Shown here in pieces: positions 23,046 to 35,088 of a stretch of DNA of 64,000 nt. The DNA is taken from positions 761,247,603-761,311,602 of the forward strand of contig CM060922.1 of assembly GCA_030737875.1 (NCBI GenBank). Direction: 5' to 3'. The notes below the pieces were generated by a model. The model worked only from the letters and a program-made list of their open reading frames with translations, was not told where the DNA came from and ran no database searches. Each line of letters opens with the position of its first letter. Within the stretch, counting starts at the first letter, position 1. This stretch comes from Allium sativum. Its lineage: Eukaryota; Streptophyta; Magnoliopsida; Asparagales; Amaryllidaceae. The position numbers were made by a program, and so were the translations under genes.

Positions 23046-23858
23046 GAGCGGGAAATTTTCCCGCTCAGCTGATTTTGAATTTTGAACTATTTTTATTATT
23101 TATATTTATTTTCTGTTTGAATTTGAAATCTTCTGAACTCTATAACTTCTTCATACGGAGTCTGATTCACGCAAATTCGAACTCTATCTCAAGAAGAATT
23201 CTAAGACGAACGCAATGGCATAACCCGTTTCACCCAATTCCTCTTTTAAAAATTAAGTATTCTTTAATTCGTTACTTTAATGTTCATAGAAAATACGGGG
23301 TGTGACATTCTCCCCTCCTTAAAGGATTTCGTCCCCAAAATCTCTAAGTTAAGAAGAATGTATCCTAACATCCAACATCCATCTACTCAACCATCAATCA
23401 TAGGCATCCGCTGTCCTTAAAAAGATTTCTAATGCTTTCATGATCATTTGCATAGTGTGTGTATATGTCTTTATCTAATGCAAAATCAGGCGGTCCACTG
23501 ATTCAGTTGACCTCCTTGATGCGAATCATGTCAGTGCCATGAGTCCATTATGTATGCAATTATTCCTAATTATACTTTCTACATGAGTGCACAATCATTC
23601 ATACAAATGTAACGTCCACATGTTAACACATCAAGTTCCAATCCATATATAAATACATATATGCATATACAATATGAAAGTGACTGAGCCGATCTAATAC
23701 CGTGTGTGTGTGTGTATATGCATCCACGAGTAACCACTTGCAACCATCAATCATAATATGTTTCAAATACATGTTTACATCCATTGGTTTCTACCTAGGG
23801 ATCAAGGATAGGATCGAGGAGATATACTTAAAAGGACAGATATAAGCATGCATAAACT

Positions 23859-24932
23859 TTATGGAAAACAAGAGATCAAAGATGTACCCTCAAAAAGATA
23901 AGGGTAGGCTGCGCGTATCTTGTCCTCAGTCTCCCAAGTCGTGTCTTCTTCTGCATCACTCCATTGTACTTTAACTAGCTTGACTTCACAATTACGTAGC
24001 CTTTTAACTTCTGTACCCAAGATACGAGTTGGATCTCTTCTCACCGTTGCTTCTCGTTCCACTTCTATTTCCTCTAGTATGCTTGGCTTCACAACTTCTG
24101 CCGACTCATGTAAGCAATTCTGTAGATGAGAGATATGAAAAACATTATGAACTCCAACCAATCTTTCGGGTAGCTCTACTTTATAAGCCATCTTCCCAAT
24201 CCTTTCAATGATAGGAAATGGCCCTATAAATCTTGGTGCCAATTTTCCTGCAGACCCAAAGCGAACAACATTCCTCAAAGGAGATACTTTAAGGAAAACC
24301 CTGTCTCCAACCTCAAACTCAAGGTCGGTCCTTCCTTTATCATCGTAGGACTTCTGTCTATCTTGTGTGGTCTTCATTCGTCTTCGTATCAAGTCCACCT
24401 TATCTGAAGTTTCTCTGTTCATGTCAGGTCCAAGTACGAGCTTGTCTGTAGACTCCCACCAACAAGTTGGTGATCGGCATGGTCTTCCATATAAAGCCTC
24501 AAAGGGTGCCATGCCTATGGTGGCTTGGTGGCTATTGTTGTAGGCGAACTCCACCAAAGGAAGGTGATCCTCCCATGTTCCCCCAAAATCAAGAATGCAT
24601 AATCTCAAGAGATCTTCTAATACTCTGTTCACCCTTTCCGTCTGACCATCGGTTTGAGGGTGATAGGCAGTGCTTAAGCATAGATGTGTGCCTACATCCT
24701 CTTGCAAACTCTTCCAAAACTCGCTCGTAAAGATAGGATCTCGATCACTTACTATGCTAGAGGGTATTCCATGTAGTCGAACCACCTCTTTAAGATAAAT
24801 GGATGCGAATGATGAGGAAATCCTCCTACTGTTAACAGGTATAAAGTGAATGTTTTTAGTGAGCCTGTCCACTATTACCCAAATGTTGGTATTGCCCCTT
24901 CTTGACCTAGGCAATCCATCAATAAAGTTCAT
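23859..24932 (-). CDS. Tekay integrase core with chromodomain
   Basis: This 357-codon open frame lacks internal stops. It covers the catalytic core and C-terminus of a gypsy integrase, which inserts element cDNA into host DNA. The D,D,E triad is in place: VIVDRLTK near residue 22, IVSDRDPIFTSEFW near residue 63, and QTDGQTERVNRVLEDLLRLC near residue 99. Next come FEVGDRVFLKVSPLR and FHISHLQNCL. A chromodomain-like end has LGTEVKRLRNCEVKLVKVQW and TTWETEDKIRAAYPYLF. The upstream zinc finger is in another frame. The M at the start is not a native start, since integrase is part of a polyprotein. Confidence 0.9.
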   Translation of the reverse strand: MNFIDGLPRSRRGNTNIWVIVDRLTKNIHFIPVNSRRISSSFASIYLKEVVRLHGIPSSIVSDRDPIFTSEFWKSLQEDVGTHLCLSTAYHPQTDGQTERVNRVLEDLLRLCILDFGGTWEDHLPLVEFAYNNSHQATIGMAPFEALYGRPCRSPTCWWESTDKLVLGPDMNRETSDKVDLIRRRMKTTQDRQKSYDDKGRTDLEFEVGDRVFLKVSPLRNVVRFGSAGKLAPRFIGPFPIIERIGKMAYKVELPERLVGVHNVFHISHLQNCLHESAEVVKPSILEEIEVEREATVRRDPTRILGTEVKRLRNCEVKLVKVQWSDAEEDTTWETEDKIRAAYPYLFEGTSLISCFP

Positions 24933-25057
24933 TGAAATATTATCCCATTTCCACTATGGGACCTCCAAAGGATGAAGCAGACCACCAGGCTTCTTCTGTT
25001 CCGCCTTAACTTGCTGGCATATAAAGAATTTAGAGACAAACTCAGCTACATCCTTCT

Positions 25058-25858
25058 TCATGCCATTCCAGAAGAAAACCCTTTTATGTCTTTATACATC
25101 TTGTCCCCTCCTAGGTGTATGATCAACTTAGAATGGTTTGCTTCTTCGAGAAAGGTTTTCACCAAATCCCTTGCTTGTGGGATGCATAGTCTTCCATCCC
25201 GTCTCAACCAACCCTTGTCATCGATGGAGCATCTATTGAGGTGACTTGAAGTCTCACCTCTAATTAGCTTATCCATCACATCAACTAGCTGAGGGTCTTC
25301 ACGTTGCGCGGTTCCTATTGAGTCCAAAAGCGTAGGCCGCACCTCTAGCGATGCTAACAAACCAGGTACAAGTTCAAAGGAGGGTCTAAAGTCAAAGTTT
25401 GCTCTATGCTCCAAGCTTTTCCTTTCTACAAAGAGAGGACTCAAGGTCAGCTTTTCCCTACTCAAGGCGTCTGCTACCATATTGCCCTTGCCATTGGTAT
25501 AAGCAATCTCAAAATCGTATGAGGCAAGAAATTCCATCCAACTTTGTTGTCTTAAGTTAAGATCTTTCTGCGAGAAAATGTACTTTAACGATTTATGGTC
25601 AGTAAACAATTCAAACCTTTCTCCAAGTAGGTAATGACGCCATGACTTAAGAGCGAAAACAATGGCAGCTAGCTCTAAAACATGAGTTGGGTAGTTCTTC
25701 TCATGTACTTTCAACTGCCTTCCTCCATAGCAAACTACTTTGCCTTCTTGCATCAAGACAGCGCCTAATCTTGTACCGCATGCGTCTGTGTATACGGTAA
25801 ACATCTTGCTTCCGTCAGGCAATGTCAGAACTGGGGCTGTTGTCAGAGCCCTTTTCAA
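25058..25858 (-). pseudogene. Tekay RNase H and integrase zinc-finger region
   Basis: The open frame of 266 codons starts with the end of RT (ALTTAPVLTLPDGSKMFTVY) and contains the RNase H residues TDACGTRLGAVLMQEG, HVLELAAIVFALKSWRHYLL, FTDHKSLKYIFSQKDLNLRQ and NGKGNMVADALSREK. It ends in the integrase N-terminal region (EEANHSKLIIHLGGDKMYKD). There the usual H-P-G is changed to H-L-G, and a frameshift follows before the integrase core. It cannot be joined to a catalytic RT in this copy. Confidence 0.88.
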
Positions 25859-25913
25859 TCGTTGAAAGCAATGTCGTAATCCAAATCCCAGGCAAAAGTT
25901 AAGTTCTTCTTTG

Positions 25914-26118
25914 TTAGTCTAGTAAGTGGGCTGAGATCTTCGCAAAGTCCTTAATGAACTTTTTGTAAAAGCTTGCTAGCCCGAGAAAACATGTACTTCG
26001 GTTGCATTCCGTGGAATCTTCCAATCTTGCATCGCAACTACTTTTGCGGGATCCACAGCTATCCCCTCTTTGGACACCACATGTCCAAGAAACCTTACCG
26101 GAATCAATTAGAATCTCT
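25914..26118 (-). pseudogene. Tekay RT remnant after the catalytic core
   Basis: The protease coding stretch is followed almost at once by the part of RT that normally lies well after the YVDD motif: a [24 protein letters not shown] block near 26030-26090 and [18 protein letters not shown] near 25935-25985, in shifting frames. Several hundred bases encoding fingers, palm and YVDD are absent. The junction is near 26100-26120. Confidence 0.8.
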
Positions 26119-26640
26119 TTACTTTTGTGGAAGTCTAACCACACTCTTTTCACAATCGAGGATGCCACCATTACTGGATAACCAATCCATGCCTAAAATC
26201 AACCCATAGCCCGTGAAGCCCAAAACATAAGCATTACATCTAAACCCAATGCTTAGTAAAGAAATTTCCAAATCCAAACAAATCATTGACAAGTAAGCCG
26301 AACCCTCAATTGGATTTGAAACAACCATGGGATCCTCTATTATACTGGTATCTAGGTGCAGAGATTCAACTAAAGCAGTAGATGTAAAAGAGTGCGATGC
26401 ACCAGAATCAAAAAGAGTACGAACTGGATGATCAGAAAGATAAACTAAACTCTCAACAGAAATATTTCTACCTCTTTCTTGCAGAGGTACAATGAGAGCA
26501 CGAACCTGCCCTCCAGAAGTGGATCCAGTCCTCTGCCCTTGCCCTTGTCTTTTTGGGCAATCCTTAGCCATATGTCCTGTCTCGTCGCATTGAAAGCAGC
26601 CACCCATCTTCCTCTTTTTCTTCTTGCAGTCTTTAATTAG
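26119..26640 (-). pseudogene. Tekay CCHC knuckle and aspartic protease
   Basis: The frame of 162 codons begins with a CX2CX4HX4C knuckle (CFQCDETGHMAKDC) and contains the protease motif VRTLFDSGASHSFTS near residue 62, with the catalytic D-S-G intact. It ends with LGMDWLSSNGGILDCEKSVV, the conserved second half of the retropepsin. Protease would process Gag-Pol. The frame ends at the edge of the RT deletion, and a frameshift near 26640 separates it from gag. Confidence 0.88.
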
Positions 26641-27445
26641 ATGTGTAGGTATGCCACAAAATTTGCACTTCCACTTTCACGGGGTTTGTTATTCTTCCCG
26701 CCTTTCTTGGGATCCATCTTCTTATTATGCAATCCCTCCACTTTCTTGTCCAGGGTTCTTCCACCTTTGCCTCTTTCTTGCCATTCTTGTCTTCCTCCTG
26801 TAACAGTGCCATGTCCACCAGTCTCTCAAAAGTTGCACCCATAGGTATATGGGACATAGCTAGGCTGTGCAATGGCTCATTCAACCCTTTAACGAATCGG
26901 AGAGCCTTTTTATGTGGAGTGTTTACTAACTCCAGTCCGAACCTTGCCAGCTGGTTGAATTGGTTGACGTATTCCCTAACCGATAGGCTTTCCTGTTTGA
27001 GTGCTAAGAACTTCTCCATCTGCAGGCTTCGTTCAGCTTGCGAGAGGAACTTCATTTCAAATCTCATTCTGAAATCCTCCCAAGTTTCAACTAGTCTCTC
27101 AGCATTAGTAACTTCCCACCAGTAAGAGGCTTCGTCCTTAAGTAACCATACAGCCAATTGTATCTTCTGCCTATCGTCCACTTCGAAGATAACAAACAAA
27201 TCTTCTGTTTCCTTGAGCCAGTTTCTTGCTTCCACAAATGACTCAGTCCCATTAAAGTTTCCACCCATGGCTCGAAAGTTTCAACATATCTTCGAGAAAG
27301 CATTCACACGAGGAGGAGGAGGAACAACTGCAACTGGGTGAGGAGGAACGTCTGCTGGGCCTGCGTCATTAGCCCTAGCCTCCAGGTACCTTCTGAACCA
27401 ACCAGGTACCGGTACGCCCTCAGGAAGATTAAGATCCCCAGACAT
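26633..27445 (-). pseudogene. gag: Tekay gag
   Basis: The gag starts at the ATG at 27443-27445 (MSGDLNLPEGVPVPGWFRRY) about 180 bp downstream of the PBS. One in-frame TGA lies just before MGGNFNGTESF at 27268. The Retrotrans_gag core follows without stops: NWLKETEDLFVIFEVDDRQK, YWWEVTNAERLVETWEDFRM, LSVREYVNQFNQLARFGLEL, RFVKGLNEPLHSLAMSHIPM. The C-terminus shifts frame near 26760 before the knuckles. Gag would form the particle. One stop and one frameshift show light decay. Confidence 0.88.
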
Positions 27446-27607
27446 GCTGAAACGAAAAGAAAAGGTTCAAAACAAAGGATAGGATGATAGTGCATATGGC
27501 TTTGGGGATTATGCCTTTATAATAAAACAACACTTTTCTTGAAAATGCTTCTTTAAACTTCTTTTTTGAAAAAATAGTTTTCAAAACTTTTATCTGATCT
27601 AGTAAAC

Positions 27608-27625
27608 GATTGCTCTGATACCAAG
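27608..27625 (-). other. PBS of the Tekay element
   Basis: On the - strand CTTGGTATCAGAGCAATC starts right after the 5' LTR and includes TGGTATCAGAGC, a perfect initiator-Met primer-binding site. Confidence 0.92.
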
Positions 27626-30549
27626 TGAAACACCCCACCGCCGTTAATGTCACTCACAAAGGGAATGCACTAACTTTGGTGAAGTATTTTAGGTAAAAGA
27701 CGCAAATAATTTACAAGGCAGACATATAAACAGCGGAAAACTGAAATCATTTCATAAATAGCACGGTTCAGTCAAAACATTACAAGCATTGTCTCAAACC
27801 CCAACTTCTAAATTATTATAATGAAACATCTGTCTTGATTTAAAACTCCAAGTACATAAAGAAGCATAAAATAGTAGTAAAGCGGCATAAATCCCCAATA
27901 AAAGTGTAACCACAACCATAGCCCAAGAAGAGAGAATCCAAGCAATACATCTACTCTCTTCAAACTGGAAAAGGTCTGCACTAAGCTGAAGTATTTCCTC
28001 CCTGCGGACCTGGGGGAGGGGGAAACGCAATAAAAGAAGGTGAAAGAAAATAGGTCTGACATAAGTCTGGTAAGTCCATTGATTATTCAGCATGTAAACA
28101 AGTAAAAGGATCGTGACATGAATAAACTGAACATAGGATAATACCATAGAAATAAGATAACAGAAGATAAGATAAACTGAATGTACTATCGCACTCATTT
28201 CTATTTCTCTACACCTACTACGAATGTTTCAACTACCATCATGTGTTTATAAAAAAGTGATCCCTTTCCCGATCAGCTTCTACTCGCATGCATTTGCTAC
28301 TTGTGTAATTCGGCCCCGCTTGATTGTAGATACCTGTTCTGGTCCCACCATGGGATGTATCAATTCCTATGGTGGCAACCCGACAAAAATTCAAGATGCA
28401 CAGTGTATACTACTGATGCCCAATGCCTGCTTTTCCACTCCGGAGTACGTGCATGCCCATTCCCCCTCAGAACTACACTGTTGCACCCCCTGCCGCTATT
28501 TTGACTACTTATAATCATCCTAGTAATCGTGGCCCACCTTGCCTAGTTCAGGGTATCATGATAAATTTATGTGGGTTACTGCTGAAATGGGTCCCCGTTA
28601 CTAGGGTTTCCTAATCAACATGTTATAACGGTTAAGTGTTCTCTATTTTACCTAACCCCACCCATTTGTTTGATTAACATGTTGTATTGGTTAAGTGTCG
28701 CCTTAATTAACTTAACCCTACCATTCTTAGCATGTCTGTTCCTTAGCTTTAGTTCATTCATTAAAGCACCAACCTCTCACATTAGATCTATATTGTTGTG
28801 GTCGTTGGATGTGCCATGCGGTTCCAGGAAGTCTTACACCACAACTCAGTCTAACCTCTATTTTTTTGGGCTTAATGCGCTAACCTCTCACACTAGATCT
28901 ATATTGTTACGGTTGCTGGATGTGCCGGGCGGTTCTGGGCAGTCTTACACCGTAACTCAATCTAACCTCGGGTTAGGCATATTCATCTTTTAATTAATTT
29001 ACATATTTACAATTTATGTTCATATGTAAATCATCCACAATTGTTGTCAAATCAAGTCATGTCCCATTTATCCTCTAAATTATGTCCAAATTATGCCATT
29101 TCATGCTACTAATCACTTACATGGTCATGAGCCAATCTATGCCAATAGCATGTAATTTAATATTTCCACCCAAAGTCTCCCTCGTTATTCGTTCGCACAA
29201 TTCACTTAGAACGTTAGGCTCGCAAATTAGCCTAACTCATAAACAAAAAGGGAAAAGAAAAGGGACATGTAACATTGCAACAGGCATAAAACAACATAGG
29301 TTAGTATGTGTAATATAAATTCGGCATAGAATGACATAAACTTAATTAAGCATATAAACGTGATCTTGCATTTAAATTAGATCCAATTAACATGCGAACT
29401 AGCATAAGTTTAACTGTATAAACATGAACTTATATAGATTTTGAACATGGGTACTTGCTTGGATCTAAACATATAACATGTATGAACATAACTTTGCATG
29501 TAACTTACATACATAAAAAAACCACAAATTTAATACAACATGACAGGTTCAATGGTATCAGTCTCAGTAGTCTCATAGGCATGATAGGTTTTACTATGTC
29601 AGTTACAACAGTCCAATAGGCATGATAGGTTTTACTATGTCAGACACAACAGTCCAATAAGCATAAGCAATACAGAATTGACAAAAGGATAGGCACGAAT
29701 AGAGTTAGGCATAGTACTAGATCCAGTTATTACAGTCATGATTTCTTATTAGGTGTTCACATCTAAATAATAATTGTACTTACAAAAAAAAGACGGTTAT
29801 TGATTTCTAGGATCTGATTTCTGAATTTGAAAAGCTATCCTTTGATGTAGACGTTTGATTCTCTAGTTCTTCTAATTGGTTCCTAGTTCGAATTTGATTC
29901 TCTCGTTGGGGTAGATGAATGGAGGCTAGGCCAGTTTGTAGACGAACAGCATGACGGCTTCATAGATGAGTTCTAGGGTTGAGGTTTGGGGTGATTATAT
30001 AGAAGTCTAGGTTTAGTTCTAGCCTTTAGATTAGTCTAGGAGAAATCAGAGCCATCAAACGAGATGTGTCATCCAGCCAACCATAGCATGACACATATGC
30101 CCTAATACCTCAGAAATTAGTCACTGGCCAATCAGAGAAGGCCACATTAGCACAGTGTTGTAAAAATTCGTCACAGGAAGTAGATTTGGAAGGGGTCGAC
30201 TCCCTACAGAGGGGGTCGACACCTATGTCGACTCCCCTATTAGGGGTCGACACCTATGTTGACTCCCCCTGGGGGGGTCGACACTCTGAGCGGCCCACTC
30301 AGCCAATTTTGAATTTCGAACCGTTTTTATTATTTATATTATTTATATATATTTTCTGCTTGAACTTGAAATCTTCTGAACTCCATAACTTCTTCATACG
30401 GAGTCTGATTCACGCAAACTCAAACTCTATCTCAAGCAGAATTCCGATACGAATGCAATGGCATAACCCGTTTCACCCAATTCCTCTTTCAAAAATTAAG
30501 TATTCTTTAATTCGTTACTTTAATGTTCATATAAATACGGGGTGTTACA
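27626..30549 (-). repeat. 5' LTR of Tekay element
   Basis: This 2924-bp LTR is collinear with 20424-23307 with scattered substitutions and short indels. It has the same 110-bp duplication (from about 28767), 41-bp triplication (from about 29559) and GTCGAC cluster (30191-30287, five intact sites and one changed to GTTGAC). Confidence 0.92.
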
Positions 30550-31884
30550 ACAATACCATCCAAATTCTTCCCAAACTGGTATTAGATCGTTGTCCTCGAA
30601 TTCCTCTTCCATTCGCCGCTGATTTCTTCCAATTCTGAGAAGCAACAAAGAAGTTATGCCTCCTGAGAGTTTGATTGAAAACGAAAAACGAGAAGAAGAA
30701 GAGAAGTAGTTATGAAGAGACGTGACTTTTGGACCTTTATATAGTAGTAGAAGTGTTCATTCATTCAAAATTCAAAAATCAAAATTCAAATTTTGGCGCC
30801 AAGTTGGTTGAACTACTAAATCTTCAATATCTTTTTCATATGGTCTTCAAATTCAGCAAATGAGTGTACTATCCTGATCAGAAAAATGAGCCCGTCTCAA
30901 CAAAATAGATCTCATCGTCAAATTTTGATGTGAAAGAATGGTTCATAACAATGGAAGGACAACAAAATAGAAGATTGCAAAAAGAGGCACGGCTTAATTA
31001 ATTTTAATTTTTTTGGTTGGATGGATGTTTTGTTTGCTTTGCTTTGTTTTGAATTTGAAATTTAAAACTTTAAAATTCAAACTTGAAATTTAAATTCAAA
31101 TTTGAAATTTGAATTTTTAAATTCAAAATAATAATAAAATAATAATTAGTAAAATAATAAAATAAATTTTTGATGATTGTTCGGATTAATATTAATTCAA
31201 GAAATAATAAAACATGAAATATAAATCCATAATATAATCAAAACAACATGTCTGTTGAATTTCTGCATGTACGTTAACATACGTAGAAGGGCATCTTGAC
31301 ATATGTACTAATAAATTCAAATTTTGAACTTTCAAATTTTCTACTATCTTTTCAATAAAAAAATGTCAGTTCAAACTCTAGTTATTAACTTTGTTTGCTT
31401 AATTATTTTCTTATATATTGTTTCAATATATATATATATGATTTTGTGTCTTAAATATGTAGTTTAAATATAACAAGTTATATATTTATAAGTTAATTTA
31501 TATCCAGATTTCATAATTTTGTTATGACTATAGACTTCTTTTTAAAGTTTTAACATATAAATGGTTCCTTAGCAAATTAATAAATTTTGATTTCTAAAAG
31601 TTTAAATTTAAAATTGATTTGTATCAAAAGATTGATTTATAATTCATAATAACTTAAGTTTTAAGTCCTTTTTAAAATTAGTTTATATATATATAATTAT
31701 GAATATACGTTTATAGTTTACTTCATATGATAAAATTATATATTCTCTTTAAAGATCTTCAATGTTTACTATATTATTTTTAAAGAAGCACTTTACTGTA
31801 ATTTTATAACTCTATATTTATCATAAAATTATTTTGAATATTTTACCATTTATCATGAATATATTTTTAATAGTCATCTATACT
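30550..31884 (+). other. Interior of Sirevirus-like element, middle part
   Basis: No coding domain was recognised. The DNA becomes very AT-rich after 31000, with AAATTCAAATTTGAAATTTG-type palindromic runs at about 31050-31130. Pieces near 30560-30640 look like unique, more GC-balanced DNA that may have been captured, but I cannot assign it. Confidence 0.4.
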
Positions 31885-32883
31885 TGTAACAACCCGGAAA
31901 ATGCGAGCCAGTTTGAAATTTTTAAATTGGCAATTTTAGCGAATTTTGAACATTTAAAATGAATTATTTTAAAGAATATCGATGGAAAATTTATTTTGAA
32001 TATAATTCAAACGTATATATTATATACGTCGTCGTTAGAATATAATATTTATATATAATTATAAAAGGAATTGAAAATGGCGCGGTAGTTCGATAATTCG
32101 ATTTCAAACTTCAATTGAATGTACCGGGTGCAAAACAATCCGGATTTTAGTGAAACCAAAAATAATAGGATCAAATTGATAATACCTTTCCAACGAATCC
32201 GAATAATCAAAATTTCATAACGGGAATCAAAAGATATGTCCAGTTGAAAATTAAGAATAGTCGCTATGGAATTCAAGCCCTTAAAAATGGGAATTTTGCA
32301 AACGACCTCGGATTTCGACGAAACCAGTTTTGTTGGGTCCGTGGTGTCAAATTATTGCTAGGTTTTAAATTTCATAATTTTTCGAATCAATATGTGAGCG
32401 TGGCGCCGTTAAACGCGTTTGACCAATTTCAGTTGATTTTAATCAACTGGAAATTGGCCATTTTTCTAACGGTCTCAGAATTCGACGAAACTAGTTTTGT
32501 TAGGACCGTATCGTCAATACGAAGCTAGAAAATATTTTTCTGCAATTTTTAGAGCTAGTATGTGACCCCGGTAATTTGAAATGTACGTTTAAAATTCAAT
32601 AAAGTGATTTAAATGTAAATTTAACGGAAACTGATTCAAACGATAGAATCAACATACGAAACATGTCCCATTGTGTTCGGAATGGGGGTGAAACGCTATG
32701 GACGACAGTCGGTGGACCTCGTTTAGAGGTCGTATGTAAAAGTCAACTTTTTGCAATTAAAAAAAAAATTTAAATTATCTCTCTCCCTTCTCCCCCTTTT
32801 ACTCTGGCCCCCCACCCGTTTATTTTTTTTCTCAGAATCATAAAGTAAAATAAATAAATAAAGAAAAGAAGAAAAGGACGGAG

Positions 32884-33180
32884 CCCCCCCCCCCCCCCCC
32901 CCCCCCCGTCGACGTTCATCGCCGCGCCGCCCAGGGTGGCCGCCTCCGCCAAGCCCATCCCCTTCCGATCCACCTCCTCCCGTTCTCCTTCCTCCCCTCC
33001 TTCCTGCTACCTCGCGACTGTGAGGAACCCGCACCCCCAAACCCTCCAACCCCAAAATCGAACGCCTCCCTCAACCATTTGGCCACCACCGCCGACCCCA
33101 AACGCCCCTCCCTCGGCCTCCGCTCGACTGCCGGACCCCTCCTCCTTCCGTGAATCCGAACCCCCTCCCTCTTATATAAA
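32884..33180 (+). promoter_or_regulatory. GC-rich block with C-run and TATA box in family X
   Basis: About 270 bp of very C-rich DNA begins with a run of more than 20 C and ends CTTATATAAAA (TATATAAA at 33173-33180). It sits inside AT-rich flanks. The open frames here are low-complexity Pro/Ser or Gly/Arg strings, which fits composition rather than coding. The layout looks like an LTR U3 promoter. Confidence 0.5.
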
Positions 33181-33702
33181 AAAAACACTGTAAGTCTTCT
33201 ATTAGTTAGTATTTATTTATTTTTGCTATTAAAATTTTGTATGAACCATTATGATTTAGGATTGATTTTTACTGTCATAAAGGATTTGATTTCTAAATGT
33301 AAGAGACTTGATTTTGAAGAAAATATAGAAAGACAAGATTTTCGAATAAACAAAGAGTTGATTTTTATTTATGAACAAGCTAAGATTTTTATTTGTTCAT
33401 TAGCTAGGAGAGGAAAAGAAGTGATTTTTAATAATAGAAATATGATTTCTATATTTTTAAAATATTAAAAATATGATCTTTACTATATAGAAGTAGTAAA
33501 AATATGATTTTTATATTTTTAAAGTATTAAAAATATAATTTTTGCATGATAGGAATATTAAAAATATCATCCTTGTATATGTAGCAAAATAAAAATGTGA
33601 TTTTTATAATGTGATTTTTATAAAGGCGAAATCTTTATTTTAGAAAAGGCGAAATCTTTATATGGAAAATAGCGTGATAAAAATATAATTTTTATCTATA
33701 TA

Positions 33703-33940
33703 TAACATAGAAGTAAAAATATGATTTTTATATAGTGAACATCGAAGTAAAAATATGATTTTTATATATTGAACATCGAAGTAAAAATATGATTTTTATA
33801 TATTGAACATCGAAGTAAAAATATGATTTTTATATATTGAATAGCGAAGTAAAAATTCGATTTTTATATATTGAATAGCGAAGTAAAAATTCGATTTTTA
33901 TATATTGAATAGCGAAGTAAAAATTCGATTTTTACATATG
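33703..33940 (+). repeat. 34-bp tandem array in family X
   Basis: About seven head-to-tail copies of a 34-bp unit begin GAACATCGAAGTAAAAAT, at 33737, 33771, 33805 and so on. The last three carry the variant GAATAGCGAAGTAAAAATTC. The unit TATGATTTTTATA is also seen more loosely from about 33480. Confidence 0.9.
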
Positions 33941-34802
33941 TAGAGAATACGGGCAACGAAGGTGACAAAAATGCGATAAAGATGAAGATTTCTATCAAAG
34001 AAGAGTCAAGATGATTGGATAGCTATCTGTGAGAATTTCTCACTCTTCAATTTCTATTTCTAGTTATATATATATATACTAGGATGCAGACGGTGCTTAG
34101 TAGCACCCGACACAATCGTCCACAGACCATGGACTTGTTTGTTTGATTGCAAAAATTAGTTAGATCATTTGATTGAAATTGAACTGTGTGGTGAAATGAA
34201 TGGATTTGATTGATGTGTGAATGGCGTGGGCCTTCACTAGACCGGGGATAAGGCTAGGCATCGTCCCGTTTCTAGTATCGTGCCGTTATGCAGCCGAAAT
34301 TTTCTAAAATATGTTAGAAAAATAAAAATATCATTTTATTGAATAAATGAACCGAATAGAATATTCATAGGTTGAATAAAATGTTTTATCGTTAAAAATA
34401 TAATTTTTAACGTGAATGTGAATAAATAAATATTCATTTACAAACCGGACGGTTTGTTTATGTACACCTATTTGAAGGACATTGATTGGGACGATAAATT
34501 TTACACATCGCCCAACTGCACAAATAAAATATGTGTTTGATTGTTTGAAACCCCACACGGGTGTTAGGATGAAATGTGAAGTTCACTCATCCTGATTGAT
34601 TAAATATGTCGATCGATCGATTGACAGGCTGTTATAAGCGTTAGATATCTATATTTGATGCTTATACAGTGTAGTGCACTTTGGTTGATGGTTGATTATT
34701 TTTCAATGCTATTATATACATGTGTTGTATGGAATCCATATAATTAACTTTATATGGTAATTGATTGGGCCTCATTCCAATTTGAAAAATAAAGAATAAT
34801 AT

Positions 34803-34990
34803 AAAATAAAGGTTCATGTGTTGACAGTACTCATCCATTGAGATTGGTCATGTGTTGAACGAAATATTTTAGTAATAAAATTTACATCTTTATCAATATA
34901 AAATAAAGGTTCATGTGTTGACAGTACTCATCCATTGAGATTGGTCGTGTGTTGAACGAAATATTTTGATAATAACAACTATTTTGAAAA
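34803..34990 (+). repeat. 97-bp tandem duplication in family X
   Basis: Two near-identical copies (GGTTCATGTGTTGACAGTAC at 34811 and 34908) lie head to tail. Confidence 0.85.
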
Positions 34991-35088
34991 AGAAATATTT
35001 GAAATAAAATATTTGAAAATAGAAATTTATGAAGACGTGTTGATTAGATTGACGTCATTTTGACGTGAACGATATTTATATCGATTTT

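Larger units (their letters stand above)
20424..23307 (-). repeat. 3' LTR of Tekay element
   Basis: This 2884-bp LTR begins TGTCACACCCCGTATTTT in element orientation and ends GGGTTGTTTCA. It contains a 110-bp tandem duplication (about 21552-21775), a three-fold 41-bp repeat (22327-22447) and a GTCGAC palindrome cluster (22964-23045). The adjacent PPT reads AAGGAGGGGAGAA on the - strand (23308-23320). Confidence 0.92.
20424..30549 (-). mobile_element. Tekay/Del-type chromovirus (Ty3/gypsy), RT core deleted
   Basis: This is a 10.1-kb reverse-strand element with about 2.9-kb LTRs (20424-23307, 27626-30549), an initiator-Met PBS beside the right LTR and a PPT beside the left one. Flanks CCAAT (20419-20423) and ACAAT (30550-30554) are a 5-bp target duplication with one mismatch. 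The coding order right to left is gag, CCHC, protease, RNase H, integrase, chromodomain. The catalytic part of RT is missing between protease and RNase H, so the copy cannot be autonomous. Long LTRs plus a chromodomain point to the Tekay/Del clade. Confidence 0.92.

Noticed and set aside
30550..30720. Possible captured gene fragment in the Sirevirus-like interior
   Set aside because: Composition is more balanced than its surroundings, but no frame gives a recognisable protein and no splice pattern is evident.
32723..33193. Several overlapping Pro/Ser- or Gly/Arg-rich frames in the C-rich block
   Set aside because: All frames on both strands are open because of base composition, with no domain. 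Treated as promoter-like DNA rather than a gene.
33703..33940. Could the regular 34-bp array be a CRISPR array?
   Set aside because: Units are contiguous and similar along their whole length with no unique spacers, there are no cas genes, and the surroundings are plant retroelements.
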